Below, piece after piece: positions 24,239 to 32,849 of a stretch of 64,000 bases of DNA. This stretch comes from Ramlibacter ginsenosidimutans (lineage in GTDB: Bacteria; Pseudomonadota; Gammaproteobacteria; Burkholderiales; Burkholderiaceae_C): NCBI RefSeq assembly GCF_016654015.1, contig NZ_JAEPWM010000005.1, positions 124,001-188,000 of the forward strand, written 5' to 3'. Position numbers and translations under genes: made by a program. Each line of letters opens with the position of its first letter. The first letter of the stretch is position 1. The notes beneath the pieces were generated by a model. That model had not been told where the DNA came from, did not search any database, and saw only the letters and a program-made list of their open reading frames with translations.

Positions 24239-26263
24239 ATGGGCAAGGTCATCCCCTGCGTGCTCATGCGCGCCGGCACCTCCCGCGGCCCGTTCTTCCT
24301 GCGTGAGTGGTTGCCCGAGGATGACGAGGCAAGGGACCAGGCGCTGATCGGCGCCATCGGCGCCTCGGATCCACTGCAGCTCGATGGCGTCGGTGGCGGC
24401 AGCACGCTCAATAGCAAGGTCGCGATCGTTTCGCGATCCACGCAGCCCGGGTGCGACCTCGACTACCTGTTCGCGCAGGTGGGGGTCGGACACCGCTCGG
24501 TCGACACCCGTCCCAACTGCGGCAACATGCTTTCCGGCGTGGCGCCATTCGCGATCGAGCAGGGACTCATCCCCGCCCAGGACGGCACCACGAGCGTCCG
24601 CGTCTACAACGTCAACACCGGTTCCCGCATCGACGTGACGGTGCGCACGCCGGGCGGTCGCGTCACCTACGAGGGAGACGCACGGATCGATGGGGTCGCG
24701 GGCACCGCGGCGCCTGTCCTTCTCAACTTCCTGGACGCCTGGGGCGCGGTCACCGGGCAGGTGTTTCCGACAGGAAAGCGCATAGACACCATTGATGGCG
24801 TGGAGGTGACGTGCATCGACGCGGCGATGCCCTTGATGATTGTGCGCGCCGGTGACCTGGGACTGACCGGCCGCGAAAAGCCGGCGGCGCTGGATGCGAA
24901 CACTGCGTTGCTCGAGCGCCTGGAGGCCCTGCGCCTGCAAGCCGGCCGGATGATGAGCCTGGGGGATGTGTCGAACAGCGTGATCCCCAAGCCCGTGCTG
25001 GTGAGCCCGGGGGATTCACCCAATAGCGTGACCTCGCGCTACTTCACGCCGCGCCGCTGCCATGCGTCCCACGCGGTGACGGGTGCCATCGGGGTCGCCA
25101 GCGCAGTCGCTCTGCCGGGCACGGTGGCGACTGCCAGTGCGCGAGATCCAGGACGGCATGCCCTGGTCGTGTTGCACCCGGCGGGCCAGATCGATGTCGA
25201 AGTCGAGTTGAAGGGAAGCGGAGATGGTGCGACGGTCGAACGCGCCGCCCTGGTCCGCACCGTGCGCAAGATCATGCAAGGCGAACTGCACCTGCCGGAG
25301 TATGTGTTTTCGCGGCCCGAGGTCACGGGCAAGCCTGCGTCGGAGTTCCCTCGCAAGGCGGTGACCATCATCGTTCCCACCCGCGCGGGAGGGGGCAACG
25401 ACGTCATGGCGCGGATCATCGCGGCCAAGTTGAGCCCGTTGCTCGGATGTGAGGTCCTGGTCGACAACCGCGCGGGCGCGAATGGCGCCATTGCGAGCGA
25501 GTATGTGGCGCATGCAGCGCCGGACGGACACACGCTGCTGTTCGGTTACGTCGGCACGCATGCGATGAATCCGGCGTTGCAGAAGGTCGGCTACGACCCG
25601 GTCGCGGACTTTGCGCCGATCGGCATGGTGGGCTCGTCGCCCACCATCATGGTGGGCCATCCGGAAAAGGGTCCCGCGAACGTGACCGCTCTCATCGCGG
25701 GCCTGAAGGACGCACCCCGCCGATTCGCGTGTGCTTCGGCCGGCGACGGTACGCCGCCGTATTTTGCGGCCGAACTCTTCCAGCTAAGCACTCACACGGC
25801 CATGGCCAGCGCCACTTACGAAGGTGCCGCACCGGCGATTGCCGACACGGTAGCGGGCCGGGCACAGATCATGTTTCCCAGCCTCTTCACGGCGCATCCG
25901 TTCATTCGCGCAGGGCAATTGCAGGCGTTGGCGGTGACGGGACCCAAACGCCTCACCGGACTGCCAGGTGTCCCCACACTGGCGGAAGTCGGGGTGACGG
26001 GAGTCGACGTCGCGCAGTGGTATGGGCTGTTCGCGCCGGCCGGGACTTCGGAAGAGGTCGTTTGCAAGCTCAACCGGTTGTTGAACGAGGTGCTGGCAGA
26101 CCCCGAGGTGGTGGAACGCTTCCAAAGCCATGGTGCGCAGGTTGAGCCGGGGACTCCGGATGCGCTTTTGAGCAGAGTCGAGACTGAGGTTGCGCGGTGG
26201 TCGAAGGTGGTGAAGCAAGCGGGCCTGGCGCCGAGCGAACCCCGCTTGGTGACGTCGGATTGA
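24239..26263 (+). CDS. PrpF-family isomerase fused to a signal-less Bug/TctC domain
   Basis: A 674-residue protein with two parts. Residues 1 to about 360 are a PrpF-type proline-racemase-fold isomerase (opening VLMRAGTSRGPFF, then RPNCGNMLSG with Cys94). This family includes 2-methylaconitate isomerase, 4-oxalomesaconate tautomerase and methylitaconate delta-isomerase. Residues 367-674 are a complete Bug binding domain (SEFPRKAVTIIVPTRAGGGN and on), closely similar to the preceding gene. The Bug part starts exactly where a mature Bug protein would start, without a signal peptide, and the PrpF part has none either. The whole should therefore stay in the cytoplasm. The reading frame is continuous across the joint near 25337. 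The fusion probably came from tandem duplication; whether the Bug domain senses, scaffolds or is dead weight is unknown. Confidence 0.85.
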   Translation: MGKVIPCVLMRAGTSRGPFFLREWLPEDDEARDQALIGAIGASDPLQLDGVGGGSTLNSKVAIVSRSTQPGCDLDYLFAQVGVGHRSVDTRPNCGNMLSGVAPFAIEQGLIPAQDGTTSVRVYNVNTGSRIDVTVRTPGGRVTYEGDARIDGVAGTAAPVLLNFLDAWGAVTGQVFPTGKRIDTIDGVEVTCIDAAMPLMIVRAGDLGLTGREKPAALDANTALLERLEALRLQAGRMMSLGDVSNSVIPKPVLVSPGDSPNSVTSRYFTPRRCHASHAVTGAIGVASAVALPGTVATASARDPGRHALVVLHPAGQIDVEVELKGSGDGATVERAALVRTVRKIMQGELHLPEYVFSRPEVTGKPASEFPRKAVTIIVPTRAGGGNDVMARIIAAKLSPLLGCEVLVDNRAGANGAIASEYVAHAAPDGHTLLFGYVGTHAMNPALQKVGYDPVADFAPIGMVGSSPTIMVGHPEKGPANVTALIAGLKDAPRRFACASAGDGTPPYFAAELFQLSTHTAMASATYEGAAPAIADTVAGRAQIMFPSLFTAHPFIRAGQLQALAVTGPKRLTGLPGVPTLAEVGVTGVDVAQWYGLFAPAGTSEEVVCKLNRLLNEVLADPEVVERFQSHGAQVEPGTPDALLSRVETEVARWSKVVKQAGLAPSEPRLVTSD

Positions 26264-26631
26264 CGAACGAGGCGCGTCAGCCTTCATTGGTGAAGGCTGC
26301 TTCGGGTCGGAAGCCGCCACCGGCTACCATGCCCTCCGTCAGTGAGCCGGCAACTGCGGAGTGGGCGCATGCGCAAAGTGAGCTCCAAGCGTAACGCCGC
26401 TGCATACGCTCAGGCGTTCTTCACCGGGGATTTGCGATTGGGCGAGGGATGTCTGCTCCCGGCTGCGGAAGCAGCCGTCCGCCAGGGAATCGCATCCAGC
26501 GCCTCTCAGTTGTGCGCCCTGACTCCCTCGCACGTGTGAGTGGTTCACCGTCGTTCTGACGCGCGTCTGAACCCTTGCCGGCGGGCAGGATTCTGGCCGT
26601 TGCCGTGCGCATTCGCGTCTGACGCCGGACA
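26264..26631. other. Gene-free stretch before lhr
   Basis: About 370 bases without a supportable gene. It contains one copy of the dispersed imperfect palindrome (26295-26318). No further signal was recognised apart from the presumed lhr promoter. Confidence 0.5.
26295..26318. repeat. Dispersed intergenic imperfect palindrome, copy 2
   Basis: GGCTGCTTC and GAAGCCGCC arms (8 of 9 bases complementary) around a GGGTCG loop. It resembles the copy at 54268-54293. Confidence 0.5.
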
Positions 26632-29600
26632 ATGGTCGCAATGTTGCAGCTTCCGTTTCACCCTGCCGTCTCGGCGTGGCTGGACGACCGCTTCGGCCAG
26701 CCGACGGAGGTGCAGGTCCAGGCGTGGGCTGTCACCTCCCAGCGCCGCCACGCGCTGATCGCGGCGCCCACCGGCTCCGGCAAGACGCTCGCAGCTTTTC
26801 TGTCCTCGATCGACGAACTCGTGCGCGAAGGCTTGGCTTCGGGGCTCTCGGACCAGGTTCACGTCCTTTACGTCTCGCCGCTGAAGGCGCTGTCCAACGA
26901 CATTCGCAAGAACCTGCAGGAGCCGCTGGCCGGCATCAGCGCCCGGTTGGCCGCCATAGACCTGCCCGATCCGGGCATCCGCAGCGCCGTGCGCACCGGC
27001 GACACGCCCGCGGCGGAGCGGGAGCGCATGCGCCGCAAACCGCCGCACATCCTGGTGACGACGCCCGAATCCCTCTACATCCTGCTCGGCTCGCAGTCCG
27101 GTCGCGAGATGCTGGGGTCGGTCAAGAGCGTGATCATCGATGAACTGCATGCCGTGGCCGGTAGCAAGCGCGGCTCGCACCTGATGCTGTCACTCGAGCG
27201 CCTTGAGGCCTTGTGCGAGCGGCCGCCGGTACGCATCGGGTTGTCCGCCACCGTCAAGCCGCTGGATGAGATGGCCCGCTTCCTCCTCGGCCATCGCGAC
27301 GATCCGGTGGCGATCATCGATGCCGGCCATGTGCGCGAGCGCGACCTCGCCCTCGAGATGCCTCGCTCACCGCTGGGGGCAGTGATGGCGACCGAGGTGT
27401 GGGACGAGCTTTATGACCGCCTCGCCGACCTGGTCCACCAGCACCGCACGACGCTGATCTTCGTCAACCAGCGCCGCACGGCGGAACGGGTCACCCGCCA
27501 CCTCGCGGAGCGGCTCGGTGAGGAACACGTCGCGGCGCACCACGGCAGCCTGGCGCGCGAGCACCGCTTGCAAGCCGAGGAGCGACTCAAGAACGGAGAA
27601 CTCAAGGCGCTGGTGGCAACCAGCTCGCTCGAGCTGGGCATCGACATCGGAGACATCGACCTGGTGTGCCAGCTTGGATCGCCCCGCAGCATCAATGCCT
27701 TCCTGCAGCGTGTTGGCCGCGCCGGCCACGCCATCGGCGCCATCCCGAAGGGGCGGCTGTTCCCCCTCGCGCTGGACGACCTGCTGGAGAGCGCTGCCCT
27801 GCTCGCCGCGGTGGACCGCGGCGAGCTTGATCGCATCCGCGTGCCGCAGCGGCCGCTGGACGCGCTGGCGCAACACATCGTGGCCGAGACGGCGAGCCGG
27901 GACTGGCCACTCGATGCGCTGTACGAGCGCCTTCGCAAGGCGCAGCCGTATGGTGAACTGACGCTCAAGGTGTTCGAGCAGGTCGTGCAGATGCTGGCCG
28001 ACGGCTACAGCACGCGCCGCGGCCGGCGCGGCGCCTACCTGCACTACGACGCCGTCAATCGCATGCTGCGGGCGCGACGCGGCGCCCGGCTCGCCGCCGT
28101 CACCAATGCCGGCGTGATCCCCGACCAGTTCGACTACGACGTCGTCCTGCAGCCCGAGGGGCACCGCGTCGGCACACTCAACGAGGACTTCGCCTTCGAG
28201 AGCCTGCCGGGCGACATCTTCCAGCTGGGAAACGCGTCTTACCGCATCGTCAAGGTGGAGACTGGCAAGGTGCTGGTGGAAGACGCGAGGGGCCAGGCGC
28301 CGTCGATGCCCTTCTGGCTCGGGGAGAGCCTGGGTCGCACCGAAGAGCTTTGCGAGTCGATCTCGCTTCTGCTCGACACCGCCGACACCCTGCTTGCGGA
28401 CGGCGTGCCGGGCTGCGCCCGGTGGCTCCGCGATGCGCTGCGCCTGCCGGAGGCGGCCGCGCACCAGCTCGCGCTGTATCTCGCATCGGCAAGGGCGGCG
28501 CTGGGAGTGCTGCCCAGTCGGGGTCGCATCGTGTTCGAGCGCTTCTTCGACGAAGTAGGCGACACCCACCTGGTGATCCACTCGCCGTACGGCTCTCGCA
28601 TCAACAAGGCGTGGGGCCTGGCCTTGCGCAAGCGCATGTGCCGCAAGTTCAACTTCGAACTGCAGGCGAGCGCACTGGAGGACAGCATCGTGCTGTCACT
28701 CGGGCCGACGCATAGCTTCGCACTGGAGGACGTGCGGCACTGGCTGAAGAGCGCCACCGCGCGTGACATCCTGGTGCAGGCTTTGCTGGACGCGCCGATG
28801 TTCGGCACCCGCTGGCGCTGGAATGCCACCGCCTCGCTGGCGGTGCGCCGCATGAATGGGGGCCGCAAGGTGCCGCCACAATTCCAGCGGACGGACGCCG
28901 AAGACCTGTTGACGGTGGTCTTCCCGGACCAGATCGCCTGCGCCGAGAACCTCGTCGGCGAGCGCGAGATTCCAGACCACCCGCTGGTGGCGCAGACGCT
29001 GCACGACTGCCTCACGGAGACCATGGACGCCGACGGATTCGTCGCACTGCTGCGGCGCATCGAGGCGGGCGAGGTGGAGATCATCACCCGCGACCTGGCG
29101 TCTCCCTCGCCGCTTTCGCATGCGATTCTCAACGCGCGCCCCTTCGCCTTCCTCGACGGCGGGGCGGCAGAGGAGCGCCGCACCAAGGCAGTCCGCACGC
29201 AGCCCATCACGGATCTGCGGACGGCGCAGGATGTCGGCACACTCGATCCGCAGGCGATCGCGCAGGTTCGCGACTACGCCTGGCCCGCGATGGGCGATGC
29301 CGAGGAGCTGCACGACGCGCTGGTGGTGCACGGATTCCTCACTGCCAACGAAGCGCCGCTGCCGGACCTGGTTGAAGCGCTGGTGCAGCAACGCCGCGTC
29401 ACCGGACTCGGCACGCCGGCAGGCGGCACCTTGCTCGTCGCAGCCGAGCGCCTGCACGAATGGCTGGCGATCTTCCCGGGAGCGACCTTCTCGCCAGCCT
29501 TGGTGCCCGTGTCCAGCGATCGCCCGGAACCCGAGGTCGCGCTGCGCGAGATACTGCGCGGTCGGCTGGAGCTGCTCGGCCCGGTGACGGCCGATGCACT

Positions 29601-30933
29601 GGCGCTGCCGCTGGGGCTGCCGGACGATCTCGTGCGCACGGCCCTGTTGCAACTGGAGGCCGAGGGCGCGGTGATGCGCGGCGGCTTCACTGCACCCGGC
29701 GCCGCCGAATGGTGCGACCGCCGCCTGCTGGCGCGGATCCACCGGATGACGCGTGACACGCGACGGGCCGAAATCCAGCCGGTGCCGCCTGCGCAGTTCA
29801 TGCGCTTCCTGTTCCGGTGGCACGAGCTCGCGGGCAGCGAGGGCGACGAGCGCCGCCAGGGTGAGGACGGACTGCTAGCCGTGCTGCGCCAGCTCGAAGG
29901 GCACGCCGCTCCGGCATCCGCCTGGGAAGAGGACCTGCTTCCCGCTCGCGTGGACGGCTATGCGCCCCACATGCTGGACAAGCTATGCGCCGTGGGGCGC
30001 GTCGCCTGGTGGCGCCCGGCGGAATCGAGCGAGGCGGCCGCCCGCAAGTCGGGGCCGATTCGCGGCACGCCCGTGCTGCTGTGCGAACGCGAGGCCATGG
30101 TGCATTGGCTGCCGGCGGCCGGCGTGGCGCTGGCCGACGAGTCGGTGCTTTCCGGCAGGGCCTGCGTGGTGCTTGACCTGCTGCGTTCGCAAGGTGCCAG
30201 CTTCTTTGCCGACCTGCAGCGCGACGCACGCATGCTCGGCGAGCACGTCGAGCAGGCCTTGGCCGAGCTGGTGGCGCACGGACTCGTCACCAGTGACTCT
30301 TTTGTCGGCCTGCGCGCGCTGGTGATGCCCGCCGACAAGCGGAACAAGCTGCGGCGCAAGCATCGCGACCCGATCGATGACGCTGGTCGCTGGTCGCTCA
30401 CACGGCGCCCGCACACGGTCCCGGCGCCTGCGGGCGCGCTGGCCGCGCCGCACGTGGAGCACATCGCGCGCGTGCTGCTGCGCCGCTACGGCGTGGTGTT
30501 CCGCAAGTTGCTCGAGCGCGAGGAAGGGCTGCCGCCGTGGCGCGATCTGTACTACGTGCTGCGCCGGCTGGAGGCACGCGGCGAAGTGCGCGGCGGCCGG
30601 TTCGTCAGCGGCTTTTCCGGCGAGCAATTCGCCCTTCCCGAGGCCGTCACGGCCTTGCGCAAAACCGCGAAAGCCCCGGGCCGTGAGCGCGTGGCCTTGT
30701 CTGCAGTCGACCCTTTGAATCTCGCCGGCGTCCTGACACCCGGCGACAAGGTTCCGCGCCTGCAAGGCAACCGCGTGCTGTTCGAAGGCGGCGTGCCGGT
30801 CGCAACGCAAAGCGGAAGCGACATCCGGTACCTGCAGGAACTGGAGCCGGCGAAGCAGTGGGAGATCAAGAACTTCCTGATCCGGCGCCAAGGCCTGGCA
30901 AGCTACGTAGTGCAGTCGTCCGTGCCGTCCTGA
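26632..30933 (+). CDS. lhr: Lhr-family DEAD/DEAH-box helicase
   Basis: A 1433-residue superfamily 2 helicase of the Lhr (large helicase-related) type, thought to act in DNA repair or RNA:DNA unwinding. Walker A is PTGSGKT (residues 46-52) and the DExH box is DELH at about 170-173. The SAT motif is LSATVKP and motif VI is QRVGRAGH near 359. A long C-terminal part follows with winged-helix and Lhr-specific domains, giving nearly the full length of E. coli Lhr (about 1540). ATGs at 26632 and 26641 are both possible. It stands alone; no partner nuclease or ligase lies beside it. Confidence 0.93.
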   Translation: MVAMLQLPFHPAVSAWLDDRFGQPTEVQVQAWAVTSQRRHALIAAPTGSGKTLAAFLSSIDELVREGLASGLSDQVHVLYVSPLKALSNDIRKNLQEPLAGISARLAAIDLPDPGIRSAVRTGDTPAAERERMRRKPPHILVTTPESLYILLGSQSGREMLGSVKSVIIDELHAVAGSKRGSHLMLSLERLEALCERPPVRIGLSATVKPLDEMARFLLGHRDDPVAIIDAGHVRERDLALEMPRSPLGAVMATEVWDELYDRLADLVHQHRTTLIFVNQRRTAERVTRHLAERLGEEHVAAHHGSLAREHRLQAEERLKNGELKALVATSSLELGIDIGDIDLVCQLGSPRSINAFLQRVGRAGHAIGAIPKGRLFPLALDDLLESAALLAAVDRGELDRIRVPQRPLDALAQHIVAETASRDWPLDALYERLRKAQPYGELTLKVFEQVVQMLADGYSTRRGRRGAYLHYDAVNRMLRARRGARLAAVTNAGVIPDQFDYDVVLQPEGHRVGTLNEDFAFESLPGDIFQLGNASYRIVKVETGKVLVEDARGQAPSMPFWLGESLGRTEELCESISLLLDTADTLLADGVPGCARWLRDALRLPEAAAHQLALYLASARAALGVLPSRGRIVFERFFDEVGDTHLVIHSPYGSRINKAWGLALRKRMCRKFNFELQASALEDSIVLSLGPTHSFALEDVRHWLKSATARDILVQALLDAPMFGTRWRWNATASLAVRRMNGGRKVPPQFQRTDAEDLLTVVFPDQIACAENLVGEREIPDHPLVAQTLHDCLTETMDADGFVALLRRIEAGEVEIITRDLASPSPLSHAILNARPFAFLDGGAAEERRTKAVRTQPITDLRTAQDVGTLDPQAIAQVRDYAWPAMGDAEELHDALVVHGFLTANEAPLPDLVEALVQQRRVTGLGTPAGGTLLVAAERLHEWLAIFPGATFSPALVPVSSDRPEPEVALREILRGRLELLGPVTADALALPLGLPDDLVRTALLQLEAEGAVMRGGFTAPGAAEWCDRRLLARIHRMTRDTRRAEIQPVPPAQFMRFLFRWHELAGSEGDERRQGEDGLLAVLRQLEGHAAPASAWEEDLLPARVDGYAPHMLDKLCAVGRVAWWRPAESSEAAARKSGPIRGTPVLLCEREAMVHWLPAAGVALADESVLSGRACVVLDLLRSQGASFFADLQRDARMLGEHVEQALAELVAHGLVTSDSFVGLRALVMPADKRNKLRRKHRDPIDDAGRWSLTRRPHTVPAPAGALAAPHVEHIARVLLRRYGVVFRKLLEREEGLPPWRDLYYVLRRLEARGEVRGGRFVSGFSGEQFALPEAVTALRKTAKAPGRERVALSAVDPLNLAGVLTPGDKVPRLQGNRVLFEGGVPVATQSGSDIRYLQELEPAKQWEIKNFLIRRQGLASYVVQSSVPS

Positions 30934-30937
30934 ACTG

Positions 30938-32023
30938 TCAGCACGCGCGCCGCGGATGTTCCAGGAAGAACCGAAGCATTTCTTGCGTCGCGTCCGGTCC
31001 GCTCGGGTCGGTGTAGGTGCCTTTCGAGCTGCCGCCCGACCACGCGTGGCCGCTGCCATGCACCACCCAGTGTTCGGCCAGCACGTCTCCCGTGCTCGAG
31101 CGGTGCACGTGTTGCGTGCAATTCCGCCTGCCGGCTGACTGGTGACGGTGCGCCCGCGGGGAGCCATCGACGCCGCCGGCGCTGGCCCGGATGACGTGTT
31201 GTCCGTTGTCGGGGTGCACGGTGCCATCGGCGTCGCCGTGAAAGACGATCGTCGGTACACCGTGCGCGCCGGAGGTCGCTCCGGTTCTGCCGCTTCGCAT
31301 GGCGGCCAGGGCCGTGGGCAGGTCTTTTGCGGCGCCGGACGCCAGGCCCGAATGGACGCCGACGGCAGCGTAGAGGTCGGGGTAGGCAGCGCCGAGGATG
31401 GCTGCCATCGCGCCGCCAGCCGACAGGCCGGCGACGTAAACGCGCGCCGGGTCGATGTCGTGGCGAGCCATGACATGTCGGGTCATGGCCGCGAGCATCG
31501 ATGCCTCGCCCCGGCCGCGCTGCTGATGGCTGTGCTTGAACCAGTTCCAGCAGCCCTGGGGATTGGCCTGCCGTGACTGCGCCGGGTACAGCACGAAGCA
31601 GCCCAGCGCGCGGGCGGCCTCGTTCATGCGCGTGCCGGCGGCGAAGTCGTCCGGGTCCTGCGTGCATCCGTGCAACATCACGACCAGCGGCAGCGGCCGC
31701 TCGCCCGCTTGCGGCGGTACGTAGAGTCGGTAGTCGCGCTCCGCCCGACCGTCGCCGCTCCGTCCGGAGACGAATTCCCCTTCGGCGGTGCGGTACGTGG
31801 CGCCGAGGTCCTGCAGCAGCTTGCGCTCGGAAGCCGGTTCCCCGACCTCCCGCGCTTCGACGTCGATCACGATGTCGCCAGGGCAGGGCGGCACGGGTGC
31901 CGGCGATGGCACGGTGTCCGATCCGGCCAGTGCGGCCTGGATCGTGGCGGTCGCGGCCGCGAGGTCGCCTGAGCGCACGAGGCGCGTCGCATCGTGCATC
32001 AAGCGCTGGAAGTCGGGGTTCAT
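30938..32023 (-). CDS. PHB depolymerase-family esterase
   Basis: A 361-residue alpha/beta hydrolase of the LpqC/PHB-depolymerase family. The oxyanion region is LVVMLHGCTQDPDDFAAG (about 113-130) and the nucleophile is Ser201 in GLSAGG. An aspartate lies in VFHGDADGTVH, and a histidine in HGSGHAWSGG near the C-terminus completes a triad. There is no signal peptide; an N-terminal MNPDFQRLMHDATRLVR helix precedes the catalytic domain, so action on intracellular polyester or an ester substrate is likely. The ATG at 32023 is chosen over upstream in-frame possibilities. It follows the CopG-type gene by only 10 bases on the same strand, so the two are probably co-transcribed. Confidence 0.9.
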   Translation of the reverse strand: MNPDFQRLMHDATRLVRSGDLAAATATIQAALAGSDTVPSPAPVPPCPGDIVIDVEAREVGEPASERKLLQDLGATYRTAEGEFVSGRSGDGRAERDYRLYVPPQAGERPLPLVVMLHGCTQDPDDFAAGTRMNEAARALGCFVLYPAQSRQANPQGCWNWFKHSHQQRGRGEASMLAAMTRHVMARHDIDPARVYVAGLSAGGAMAAILGAAYPDLYAAVGVHSGLASGAAKDLPTALAAMRSGRTGATSGAHGVPTIVFHGDADGTVHPDNGQHVIRASAGGVDGSPRAHRHQSAGRRNCTQHVHRSSTGDVLAEHWVVHGSGHAWSGGSSKGTYTDPSGPDATQEMLRFFLEHPRRAC

Positions 32024-32033
32024 GGTTTTTCTT

Positions 32034-32459
32034 TCAGCGGATGCGTGCGCGCAATGCAGCCTTGACGGCGGCGCTGGCGTGCAGTGCACCCAGAACGGTG
32101 AGCGAAGAAATCGTGGCCAGCGCCAGGTCGGGCGTGACGGACGGGTCGATGGTCGCCAAGCCCAGGACGCGAATGTCGAGCGTTTCGCCTGCGGCCTTGA
32201 GGGCCAGCAACTCTGACTCGGTCACGTGCAGCACGCCGAGCGAAAGAGTCTTGCGCGCAGCGGCCTGCCGCACCGAGTCCCCATGCACGGCCAGCTGGTT
32301 GCGCGTGGCCGTGCGAATGAAGTCGGAGCGATTGGCGTAGAAGCCCTCCTGCACCAGCAGATCGATCTGGCCCAGGTCGACGCAGCCGAGGTTGACGGTG
32401 ATCTTTTCATCCTGCGGCTTGGGTGCGGCGGTGACGGATTTGCTGCTGGCTTTGGGCAC
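32034..32459 (-). CDS. CopG-family ribbon-helix-helix protein
   Basis: A 141-residue protein whose N-terminal third (KITVNLGCVDLGQIDLLVQE, then ANRSDFIRTATRNQL) has the beta-strand/two-helix pattern of a ribbon-helix-helix DNA-binding domain. The C-terminal part is hydrophobic and unassigned. It lies directly upstream of the PHB-depolymerase gene on the same strand. I infer that it regulates polyester metabolism genes or itself. A role as a granule-associated regulator would fit the neighbour but is not shown by the sequence. Confidence 0.75.
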   Translation of the reverse strand: MPKASSKSVTAAPKPQDEKITVNLGCVDLGQIDLLVQEGFYANRSDFIRTATRNQLAVHGDSVRQAAARKTLSLGVLHVTESELLALKAAGETLDIRVLGLATIDPSVTPDLALATISSLTVLGALHASAAVKAALRARIR

Positions 32460-32849
32460 ATCGCCATCTTAGCACCATCCACTTGGATGGCGAACGGCTA
32501 TTCAAGAAGCCGCCTGGACGCGTCACTGTGCGGAGAGCGCGGCCGCCCAGGGGCTGTATCGCAAGCCGGGCGCGCGCGGTGCGCCAGAACCAGCAGCGGT
32601 ATGGGGTGCTGCCCTGCACGCGGGCGCCGGCGCGCAGCTCGCGCGGGAACTGGGCAGCGTCGGCTACTTGGCGCGCGAACTGCCAGGCGAGGTGCCGTCG
32701 GCAGAGGCATCCGCAAGCCCGGGACATCGGACAGCCGTTTTCTCGACCCGCAGTGAGAAGACGTCGCGGCGGCTGCTTAGGGTCGAATTCAGCACACCCT
32801 CCAGCGCAGACAGCACGGACTCGAGGTGCGAAGCTTTTTCTTCGGCGTG
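32460..32849. other. Gene-free stretch between copG and the amidohydrolase
   Basis: About 390 GC-rich bases. Several frames are open but none shows a recognisable domain, start or coding pattern. A decayed gene is possible but not demonstrated. The copG promoter should lie at its left end. Confidence 0.5.

Noticed and set aside
32540..32750. Possible decayed gene upstream of the amidohydrolase end
   Set aside because: Frames on both strands were read and no family was recognised.
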